The translations under genes were made by a program, and so were the position numbers. From contig JAPHSO010000341.1 in the NCBI GenBank assembly GCA_026193675.1, positions 1 to 11,209 of the forward strand: a stretch of 11,209 nt of DNA, in the 5' to 3' direction. Of the stretch, positions 1-6,483 are shown in pieces. Source of the stretch: Gammaproteobacteria bacterium. GTDB lineage: Bacteria > Pseudomonadota > Gammaproteobacteria > Thiohalomonadales > Thiohalomonadaceae. Position 1 is the first letter of the stretch. Every line of letters begins with the position of its first letter. Below the pieces are notes generated by a model, which worked only from the letters and a program-made list of their open reading frames with translations, was not told the DNA's origin and did not search any database.

Positions 1-2757
1 ACCGCCTCAGAACAGATTCAGCAGCGACGTGGTACAGGTTCATATGCCAACCTGAGAGATCTGCTCACCTATGCGCGAGAGGTGGGTCATAAGACGATTT
101 CTCAACGCACAGCTCCCGGGGCTCCCGCTCCAGAGGTCCAGGCGCCACCATCTCCAGGTCAAATATTTTCCCCCCATGATGTGATGCAGAGTCTCTCACA
201 GCTTTCCGCAGAGCGTGGTCTTGATGGCCTGCGTGAGGAGGGGAAGGATATTGGTGATTATCTAACTGAGCAGCTCCGTCAATCCAATCCAGATGCTCAA
301 GATAAGGTGCTACCTCCAGCGGAGCGTAATGCTATGGGCATGATGGAGCAGCTGCTTGGAACCATGCAGTTCGATCAGTTGATGAACCAGATTGTTCGCC
401 GCTGGTTGAAGCAGCTTGAGGTCCCTCTATTAAAGGCGATGATCAACGATCCCGAGATGCTGAGTCGTGAAGATAGCCCGGCGCAGCAACTGTTTGATCG
501 TCTTGATAATCTGGGGGGGATTGTTCCTGAGCGTCCTCCAGAGGCGAGCAAAGAGGTTCGCGAGAAAGTTGATAAGTTGATTGGCCGAGTCTCTGCAGAG
601 ATTGAGACCAACTCTGACGTGATACCTGAGGCTGTTGCGGAACTCGACAAGATCCATCAACAGGAGCTGGAGGGATACACCAGGAACCGTCAAGGGGCTG
701 TTGAGTCAGGTATTAAAGAACACAAAGTCTACGAGGCGCGTCGAGTTGTTCTGGCGGATCTGAATAATTTGATTGGTGGCCGAGCTGTGCCTGAGGTGGT
801 TCTGGAGATGCTGGATGCGGGTTGGAAAAACCTGCTGCTAAGTACCTATATGCGTGAGGGAGGTGAAAGTGCCGTCTTCAAGACCTACCTCGGAATTGTC
901 GATCAGCTAAACAAGCTTCTACTCTTCACTAAGGAGTACAACGCCACTCAAGAGAAGACCGCCCTTAAGACCTATGAGTGGATTGAGCGCATGCTGTCGA
1001 TCTCTGCTCATGATAAAGAAAGGGCGAAAAAGATTACCGGTGTACTGAAAGATCTACTTCAGAAAAACGAGCCGCCCCGCTCTGAGCTGAAGAAGAAAAA
1101 GGTGCCTAAACTGGATCAGGATGCCTTCACCGGTGTTCTGGATGATGGCAAGTTCAAGCCTGACGAGATTGATGATGGTGAGTGGCAGCGCTGGCTTATC
1201 AAATGTAAGAATCTCTCTGTCGACGATAAAGGGCTCTATAAAGATGATGATGGACACCAATATAGGGTCAGTATCGCCTGGATTGATGACGACCATAATC
1301 ATTACATGTTTGTCGATCAGTCGGGCAATAAAAAGTTAAGTCTCACTATTGGTGAGCTTGCTCTGCGCCTGTATGACAAATCTCTGGATATGCTTGATGG
1401 CGGCTCTCTGCCAGTAACAACAAGAACAACTCAGGCGATTATTGAGAATACCCATGAGAAGGTGGTTCAGTTTGCTCAGACCGATGAGTTGACAGGGCTG
1501 CTTAGTCGTCGTGCCTTCATTCAGGAGATTGAACGGGTTCTGCGCAGTGCCAAGAAGGATAAGAAAACCCACATCCTCTGTTATCTCGATCTAGATCGTT
1601 TTAATGTTGTTAATAATACCTGTGGTCATGACGCGGGTGACAGACTGCTGCAAGAGGCCTCTGAGATCTTCAGATCTCAGTCTGATGAGGGCACCATTAT
1701 CTCTCATCTCAATGGTGATGAGTTCGGTTTTATCTTTGAGAATTGCCATCGAGTTGCAGGTCTGGAAAAGGCGAAAAAGATCCAGCAGGCACTACGCAAC
1801 TTCTACTTCAAGTGTGATGAAAATGAGTTTGCCATCACCGCCAGTATTGGCGCTGTTGAGATATCCAAAGATAGTGAGAGCCAGCGTGAACTGTTGAGCG
1901 CTGTCGATTCGGCCTGTTTTGCGGCTAAAGAGGCGGGACGCGATCGGATTCAGCTTTCCCATATCGATAACAAGATTCTTAAGGCGCGTCAAAGTGCCAT
2001 GGAGTGGGTTGGTCGGATCAAGTCTCTATTTGACAAAGATCTGGTTCGTCTCAGATGCCAGAAGATTGCGCCACTGGATTCTGAAAGCGGTCTCAAGTCT
2101 CACTATGAGGTGTTGCTGGTTGTAAAGGATGAGGCGGGTAACCCGGTCTCGCTTGAGGAGTTTATCTCTGCGGCAGAACTCTACAATCGTATTACCGATA
2201 TCGATCAGTGGGTTGTGGGTAGTGTGCTCGATTGGCTTGAGGAGAATCAGACCAAAATAGGTCATATTGATGGTCTGTCGATCAATATCTCGGGTAATAG
2301 CATGAGCGATAAGCTCTTCATGGATTACCTCTATGATCGTCTTACCAGCGGTAATTTTGATCCCCGTTTTGTCACTTTTGAAGTGACAGAGACTTCAGCG
2401 ATTGAAGATATCGATTACGCCATTTTCTTCATCAATAAGTTGAAGACAACCGGATGTAAATTCTCGCTGGATGACTTTGGAACGGGTCTCTCATCATATG
2501 CTTACCTGAGAAAATTGCCTGTCGATTACCTCAAGATCGATGGTATCTTCGTTAAGAATATCGATAAGAGTGAGGACGACCTGGCAGTGGTTCATTCGAT
2601 TAGTGAGATTGGACACGTCATGGGCAAGAAGATCATCGCAGAGTATGTTGCCAATGAGCAGGTGCTAGAGATCTTGCAAGACGAGACAACAATTGAGTTT
2701 GGTCAGGGTTATGCGATCGAAAAACCGATCAGTCTTGAACAACTCCTGAAACTTTAG
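1..2757 (+). CDS. DUF1631-GGDEF-EAL cyclic-di-GMP protein (5' partial)
   Basis: The frame is open from base 1 (reads TASEQIQQRRGTGSYANL), so the gene starts outside the window; the GTG at 82 is only an internal codon. At least 918 residues are present. Counting residues from 82: a DUF1631-like region covers about 30-445 (FDQLMNQIVRRWLKQLEVPLLK, then a C-terminal small-barrel-like part, GEWQRW to FVDQSGNKK). A GGDEF domain covers about 465-630 (DELTGLLSRR at 468) and an EAL domain about 640-885. The diguanylate cyclase signature reads NGDEF (544-548), with Asn for the first Gly, and no RxxD inhibitory site precedes it. The EAL side keeps its key residues: EVL 676-678, SINIS, FEVTET, DDFGTG 797-802, LKIDG 817-821 and AEYV (E854). 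I infer a likely c-di-GMP phosphodiesterase or sensor with a weak or inactive cyclase half. No transmembrane segment is evident, so it is probably cytoplasmic. Confidence 0.9.
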   Translation, partial: TASEQIQQRRGTGSYANLRDLLTYAREVGHKTISQRTAPGAPAPEVQAPPSPGQIFSPHDVMQSLSQLSAERGLDGLREEGKDIGDYLTEQLRQSNPDAQDKVLPPAERNAMGMMEQLLGTMQFDQLMNQIVRRWLKQLEVPLLKAMINDPEMLSREDSPAQQLFDRLDNLGGIVPERPPEASKEVREKVDKLIGRVSAEIETNSDVIPEAVAELDKIHQQELEGYTRNRQGAVESGIKEHKVYEARRVVLADLNNLIGGRAVPEVVLEMLDAGWKNLLLSTYMREGGESAVFKTYLGIVDQLNKLLLFTKEYNATQEKTALKTYEWIERMLSISAHDKERAKKITGVLKDLLQKNEPPRSELKKKKVPKLDQDAFTGVLDDGKFKPDEIDDGEWQRWLIKCKNLSVDDKGLYKDDDGHQYRVSIAWIDDDHNHYMFVDQSGNKKLSLTIGELALRLYDKSLDMLDGGSLPVTTRTTQAIIENTHEKVVQFAQTDELTGLLSRRAFIQEIERVLRSAKKDKKTHILCYLDLDRFNVVNNTCGHDAGDRLLQEASEIFRSQSDEGTIISHLNGDEFGFIFENCHRVAGLEKAKKIQQALRNFYFKCDENEFAITASIGAVEISKDSESQRELLSAVDSACFAAKEAGRDRIQLSHIDNKILKARQSAMEWVGRIKSLFDKDLVRLRCQKIAPLDSESGLKSHYEVLLVVKDEAGNPVSLEEFISAAELYNRITDIDQWVVGSVLDWLEENQTKIGHIDGLSINISGNSMSDKLFMDYLYDRLTSGNFDPRFVTFEVTETSAIEDIDYAIFFINKLKTTGCKFSLDDFGTGLSSYAYLRKLPVDYLKIDGIFVKNIDKSEDDLAVVHSISEIGHVMGKKIIAEYVANEQVLEILQDETTIEFGQGYAIEKPISLEQLLKL

Positions 2758-2774
2758 TCCCGACTGCGTATAAT
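2746..2774 (+). promoter_or_regulatory. Putative sigma70 promoter for prfC
   Basis: CTGAAA (2746-2751, 4 of 6 to the -35 consensus) lies exactly 17 bp upstream of a perfect TATAAT (2769-2774). Transcription would start near 2780, giving a leader of about 33 bases before prfC. The -35 box lies inside the last codons of the upstream gene, so prfC can be transcribed independently of it. Identification is by consensus match only. Confidence 0.6.
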
Positions 2775-2808
2775 CTGCACTCTTTTTTAAGAGTCATAAG
2801 TCAGATTA
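2771..2808. repeat. Nested inverted repeats in the prfC leader
   Basis: An inner stem ACTCTT (2779-2784) / AAGAGT (2789-2794) with a TTTT loop is enclosed by a second perfect pair, TAATCTG (2771-2777) / CAGATTA (2802-2808). The left outer arm overlaps the -10 box, so the outer pair may act as DNA (an operator-like dyad) while the inner one could form in RNA just upstream of the start codon. It is AT-rich and weak as a hairpin. A role is inferred, not shown. Confidence 0.4.
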
Positions 2809-2813
2809 TTTAG

Positions 2814-4394
2814 ATGTCCACACCACTTGAACAGGCGAAAAAACGACGCACCTTCGCGATCATTTCGCATCCCGACGCCGGTAAAACGACCCTTACAGAA
2901 AAGCTACTCCTTTTTGGGGGCGCGATTCAGCTTGCCGGTACCGTAAAAGGGCGCAAAGCAGCTCGCCATGCCACATCTGACTGGATGAAGCTGGAGCAGG
3001 AGCGTGGCATTTCGGTCTCCTCATCGGTGATGCAGTTCCCCTATCGTGAACACACCATCAACCTGCTCGATACCCCGGGCCATGAAGACTTTTCGGAAGA
3101 TACCTATCGAACTCTGACAGCGGTCGATTCGGCGCTGATGGTGATTGACGTCGCCAAAGGTGTTGAGGATAGAACGATTAAATTGATGGAGGTGTGTCGT
3201 CTGCGTGATACCCCCATTATCACCTTTATCAATAAGCTTGATCGCGAGGGTAAGGATCCAATTGATCTTCTGGATGAAGTTGAAGATGTGCTCAAAATAC
3301 AATGTGCGCCTCTCACCTGGCCGATCGGTATGGGTAAGAACTTTAAAGGGGTCTATGACCTCTATAACGATAGCATCACCATTATGAGTGCCACCCACGG
3401 TGGCAAGAAACTAGATGGAGAGGTGATTCAGGGATTGGATAATCCTCGTCTGGATGAGCTGTTTGGTGCATTGATTGAAGATTTTCGTGATGAGGTTGAG
3501 CTGGTTCGCGGCGCGAGCCATCAGTTCGATCATGACGCCTATCTACGGGGTGAGATGAGTCCGGTGCTGTTTGGCTCAGCAATTAATAACTTCGGTGTGC
3601 AGGAGATCCTCGATGCGCTGGTTGACTACGCACCGTCACCTCTGCCTCGGGCAACGATTAATCGTATCGTCAATCCTGAAGAGGATAAGTTCAGCGGTTT
3701 CGTGTTTAAGATTCAGGCCAATATGGATCCGCAGCATCGTGATCGAATCGCCTTTATGCGGGTCTGTTCTGGACACTTTACTCCCGGTATGAAGATGCGT
3801 CAGGGACGTATTGAGCGTGATGTGAAGATCCCCAATGCGGTCACATTCCTTGCCCAGGATCGGGGACATGTTGAAGATGCATGGCCCGGCGATATTATTG
3901 GTCTGCATAACCATGGCACCATTCAGATAGGTGATACCTTCTCAGAAGGAGAGAGCCTTAAATTTACCGGTATACCGCACTTTGCCCCCGAACTGTTCCG
4001 TCGAGCGGTATTGAAAGATCCGCTCAAGAATAAGCAGCTACTTAAAGGTCTGCAGCAACTCTCAGAAGAGGGGGCGACGCAGTTATTCAGGCCTCGAAGA
4101 AATAACGATCTGATTTTGGGTGCGGTGGGTGTCTTACAGTTTGATGTGGTTGCTCAGAGACTGAAGGATGAATACAAAGTTGAAGCGATATTTGAGCACA
4201 TCAATGTTGCAACAGCCCGCTGGGTAGAGTGTGACGATGAGAAGATGCTGGAACAGTTTGAGGCGAAGGCAGCCGATAATCTGGCTGTTGATGGTGCAGG
4301 TGATCTCACCTATATTGCACCGACCCGGGTTAACCTTGAGCTAATGCGAGAGCGTTGGCCCGATATCCAATTCAGAGCGACTCGCGAGAAGTAG
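2814..4394 (+). CDS. prfC: Peptide chain release factor 3 (RF3)
   Basis: RF3 is a cytoplasmic translational GTPase that removes RF1/RF2 from the ribosome after peptide release. The protein has 526 residues, close to the usual E. coli length of about 529. GTPase motifs are visible in order: P-loop SHPDAGKTT (18-26), switch I ERGISVSSS (63-71), DTPGHEDF (86-93), NKLD (140-143) and FGSAI near 254, followed by the EF-Tu-like domain 2 and the RF3-specific C-terminal domain. The KGRKAARHATSDWM segment separates RF3 from EF-G. The ATG at 2814 is certain: a TAG directly precedes it in frame (2811-2813), and the N-terminus matches the family. No Shine-Dalgarno sequence is obvious upstream (TCAGATTATTTAG), which is unusual for such a gene. 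It probably has its own promoter at 2746-2774. No truncation or frameshift is seen. Confidence 0.98.
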   Translation: MSTPLEQAKKRRTFAIISHPDAGKTTLTEKLLLFGGAIQLAGTVKGRKAARHATSDWMKLEQERGISVSSSVMQFPYREHTINLLDTPGHEDFSEDTYRTLTAVDSALMVIDVAKGVEDRTIKLMEVCRLRDTPIITFINKLDREGKDPIDLLDEVEDVLKIQCAPLTWPIGMGKNFKGVYDLYNDSITIMSATHGGKKLDGEVIQGLDNPRLDELFGALIEDFRDEVELVRGASHQFDHDAYLRGEMSPVLFGSAINNFGVQEILDALVDYAPSPLPRATINRIVNPEEDKFSGFVFKIQANMDPQHRDRIAFMRVCSGHFTPGMKMRQGRIERDVKIPNAVTFLAQDRGHVEDAWPGDIIGLHNHGTIQIGDTFSEGESLKFTGIPHFAPELFRRAVLKDPLKNKQLLKGLQQLSEEGATQLFRPRRNNDLILGAVGVLQFDVVAQRLKDEYKVEAIFEHINVATARWVECDDEKMLEQFEAKAADNLAVDGAGDLTYIAPTRVNLELMRERWPDIQFRATREK

Positions 4395-4398
4395 CATT

Positions 4399-4522
4399 TG
4401 TTGCTGTTCAGCATATTTAGATTTTTGTTCAGTACAAGGCGTCTTCGCACGGAGAATGTGACCATTCGAGTACGGGGACAACGCAGTAATGGAGAAAAAT
4501 ATGAATATGCAGAGTAGTAACA
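4399..4522. repeat. Long imperfect palindrome spanning the prfC-small gene junction
   Basis: The 124-base element has three parts. The core is a hairpin, GTCTTCGCAC (4441-4450) with GTACGGGGAC (4470-4479), enclosing GAATG (4454-4458) / CATTC (4463-4467) around a TGAC loop; it has one mismatch and two G-U pairs. The outer arms are 4399-4442 and 4481-4522. When the left arm is reverse-complemented and two bases are skipped, 28 of 38 positions match, including AAAAAT and AATATGC. The left end lies 4 bases after the prfC stop. The right arm contains the GGAG, the ATG and the first codons of the next gene. It has no T-tract, so it is not a classic terminator. It resembles dispersed intergenic palindromic repeats of proteobacteria, but copy number cannot be judged from one window. 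Confidence 0.75.
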
Positions 4523-4758
4523 GGCAGCAGGATGTTGCTGAAGAGGATAAACTTGGTGAACACTACGCCGTGGTGTATGCGCCCAAATTGGGGCGCAAGA
4601 AACAGCGCTTTCCTTCAAATGTGGTGACCATCTATCCAACAGGTGAAGAGGCGGTCGCCGCAGCAGATGAAGATAAAAAACTTCGTGCTGCAGAGGTTTA
4701 TGGCCCTTCGCGCTCATCCGAAGGGATGATGCTCTACTACCTCTCTCGTTGGTTGTAA
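4501..4758 (+). CDS. Small protein of unknown function (85 aa)
   Basis: I do not recognise this gene from a named family. The product is small, hydrophilic and has no signal peptide or membrane segment. It has a basic patch APKLGRKKQRFP, a central VVTIYPTGEEAVAAADEDKK and a C-terminus YGPSRSSEGMMLYYLSRWL that looks like a compact conserved domain. I chose ATG 4501 because GGAG (4491-4494) sits 6 bases upstream; the ATG at 4489 in the same frame would add MEKN but has no upstream ribosome binding site, and ATG 4507 is possible. It ends in tandem stops (TAATAA). No promoter is seen after prfC, so it may be read through from prfC. The start region lies inside the right arm of a long palindrome. 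It converges on the yadH-like gene with a 7-bp gap. Confidence 0.7.
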   Translation: MNMQSSNRQQDVAEEDKLGEHYAVVYAPKLGRKKQRFPSNVVTIYPTGEEAVAAADEDKKLRAAEVYGPSRSSEGMMLYYLSRWL

Positions 4759-4776
4759 TAACCTACTACGAGCGAG
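4741..4776. terminator. Hairpin at the convergent gene ends (possible terminator)
   Basis: CTCTCTCGT (4741-4749) pairs with ACGAGCGAG (4768-4776) at 8 of 9 positions. Inside it GGTT (4751-4754) pairs with AACC (4760-4763) around GTAAT. The structure covers the stop codons of both converging genes. On the + strand it is followed by TCCCTTTACC, a poor T-tract; on the - strand no T-run follows. It could weakly terminate + strand transcription, or be incidental. Confidence 0.35.
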
Positions 4777-5545
4777 TCCCTTTACCACTCTTTAGTAGCC
4801 ACAGACAGAAGCTGTAGAGTATGGCGATAAAGGTGAAGATGACACCATAGGCCAGGGTCAGATCGATATCAGAAACACCCAGCATGCCATAGCGGAAGGT
4901 GTTCACCATGTAGAGAATCGGATTGAACAGGGAGATGTCATGCCAGATGCCGGGAAGCATCTCTATCGAGTAGAAAATGCCACCCAGATAGGTGAGCGGG
5001 GTCAGTACAAAGGTGGGGATTAGAGTGATGTCATCAAAACTCTTGGCGTAGACCGCATTAATAAAGCCGGCCATCGAAAACAGAATTGCGGTAAGTGTGG
5101 TGACGCTGAGCACCACAAAAATATTATGTACCTGCAGGTCGGTGAAAAAAGTGGCAACCAGCGTCACCATAATGCCAACAATCAGACCCCGTGCGACACC
5201 ACCGGTGATATAGCCGATCAGGATCAGCGAGGGGGGGATGGGAGAGATCAGTAACTCCTCAATAAAACGTCCAAACTTGGAGCCGTAAAAGCTCGACACC
5301 ACATTGGCGTAGGAGTTGGTGATGATGGTCATCATGATCAAACCGGGAACGATATAGTCCATGTAGGTCATACCATCGATGGGTGCCAGTTGGCTGCCGA
5401 TCATCTGGCCGAAGATGACAAAATAGAGGGCGGTGGTGATCATCGGCGGAACGATGGTCTGAATCCAGATTCGACTAAACCGGCGAACCTCTTTCACGGC
5501 AATGGTGGTGAATGCGACTCGATAACGCTGCCAATGGCTCATCAT
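4766..5545 (-). CDS. yadH: YadH-like ABC-2 type transporter permease
   Basis: This is the inner-membrane subunit of an ABC exporter and partner of the ATPase encoded just upstream. It has 259 residues, close to E. coli YadH (about 256). Six hydrophobic segments are visible at roughly 30-50, 63-83, 106-132, 140-165, 172-192 and 230-252. Family signatures include RIWIQTIVPP, YIVPGLIMM, GRFIEELLISP (probable coupling region), KSFDDITLIPTFVLTPLTYLGG and LFNPILYMVNTFRYG. The ATG at 5545 overlaps the stop of the ATPase gene as ATGA, with GGGAG (5560-5556) 10 bases upstream. A second ATG follows at once (5542). It is the last gene of the peptidase-yadG-yadH operon. The substrate is unknown for this family and cannot be read from the sequence. 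Confidence 0.95.
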   Translation of the reverse strand: MMSHWQRYRVAFTTIAVKEVRRFSRIWIQTIVPPMITTALYFVIFGQMIGSQLAPIDGMTYMDYIVPGLIMMTIITNSYANVVSSFYGSKFGRFIEELLISPIPPSLILIGYITGGVARGLIVGIMVTLVATFFTDLQVHNIFVVLSVTTLTAILFSMAGFINAVYAKSFDDITLIPTFVLTPLTYLGGIFYSIEMLPGIWHDISLFNPILYMVNTFRYGMLGVSDIDLTLAYGVIFTFIAILYSFCLWLLKSGKGTRS

Positions 5546-6483
5546 AGTTGACCATCTCCCTTTTCAACCAGATCGAGGAATAGCTCTTCAAGGCGATTGG
5601 CCTTGTTACGCATAGATGTCACCTTAATACCCTCCTTTTCAAGATCACAGAAGAGTTTGTTGAGATTTTGACCACGATGGATCTCGACCTCAATCGTATG
5701 CGGGTCAACGAGAGTTGTCGGGTAGTTACACTCAAGTTTCGGCAACGCTTCAACAGGCTCAGATAGATCGAGAATAAAGGTCTCTCTATCGAGAGTAGCA
5801 AGCAGCTGTTTGACCGATGTGTTGGTGACAATCGCACCTTTATCAATAATGGCAACATTGCGGCAGAGCTGTTCAGCCTCTTCCAGATAGTGGGTGGTGA
5901 GAATGATGGTGGTGCCCATTCGGTTCACCTCCTGCAGAAAACTCCACATCGAACGGCGCAGCTCAATATCAACACCCGCCGTCGGTTCATCAAGGATGAG
6001 CAGTTTTGGATTATGGACCAGTGCACGGGCGATCATCAGCCTGCGTTTCATCCCGCCTGAGAGGGCTCGGGCGATATTGCGCCGCTTATCCCAAAGCCCT
6101 AGCGCCTTGAGCGCCCAGTCGGCACGTTCACGCGCTTCACTAACGGGGACTCCATAATACCCGGCCTGATTGAGGACAATCTCCTCAACCGGTTCAAACT
6201 GGTTGAAGTTGAACTCCTGCGGTACCAGACCGATGGCACGCTTGACCTCCATAGAGTCACTGACTAAATCGTGGTCAAAGACCTTAACGGTGCCATCGCT
6301 CTTATTAACGAGTGAGGTGATGATACCGATGGTGGTCGATTTGCCGGCACCATTGGGGCCGAGCAGGGCAAAAAAGTCACCCTCCTTAACCTCAAGGTCG
6401 ATCCCTTTGAGCGCATTAAAACCATTACTGTAGGTCTTGGTTAGACCCGTTATGGAGAGTGCTGTCGTTGTCGCCATGGTCAT
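5542..6483 (-). CDS. yadG: YadG-like ABC transporter ATP-binding protein
   Basis: This cytoplasmic ATPase drives the ABC-2 exporter whose permease follows it. At 313 residues it is close to E. coli YadG (about 308). The motifs are complete: Walker A GPNGAGKST (42-50), Q-loop Gln 89 in LVPQEFNFN, signature LSGGM (141-145), Walker B LLILDEP (161-167) with catalytic Glu 166, D-loop AGVD (169-172) and switch His 198 in LTTHYLEEAE. The C-terminal extension ending in MRNKANRLEELFLDLVEK is typical of the YadG subfamily. The ATG at 6483 overlaps the peptidase stop as TAATG, which suggests translational coupling; the nearest GGAG (6501-6498) is 14 bases away. An alternative ATG lies at 6477 (MATTT). 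Confidence 0.97.
   Translation of the reverse strand: MTMATTTALSITGLTKTYSNGFNALKGIDLEVKEGDFFALLGPNGAGKSTTIGIITSLVNKSDGTVKVFDHDLVSDSMEVKRAIGLVPQEFNFNQFEPVEEIVLNQAGYYGVPVSEARERADWALKALGLWDKRRNIARALSGGMKRRLMIARALVHNPKLLILDEPTAGVDIELRRSMWSFLQEVNRMGTTIILTTHYLEEAEQLCRNVAIIDKGAIVTNTSVKQLLATLDRETFILDLSEPVEALPKLECNYPTTLVDPHTIEVEIHRGQNLNKLFCDLEKEGIKVTSMRNKANRLEELFLDLVEKGDGQL

Noticed and set aside
82..84. GTG 82 as the start of the DUF1631-GGDEF-EAL gene
   Set aside because: The frame is open to base 1 with protein-like sequence upstream, and no ribosome binding site precedes the GTG.
4402..4419. Short stem TGCTG/CAGCA followed by an AT-rich stretch as a prfC terminator
   Set aside because: The stem has only five pairs with a two-base loop, and it is better explained as part of the left arm of the long palindrome.
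4310..4717. A 135-codon open frame on the - strand opposite the end of prfC and the small gene
   Set aside because: It crosses the prfC end and the palindrome, has no family resemblance, and the + strand frame has a ribosome binding site and a more protein-like sequence.
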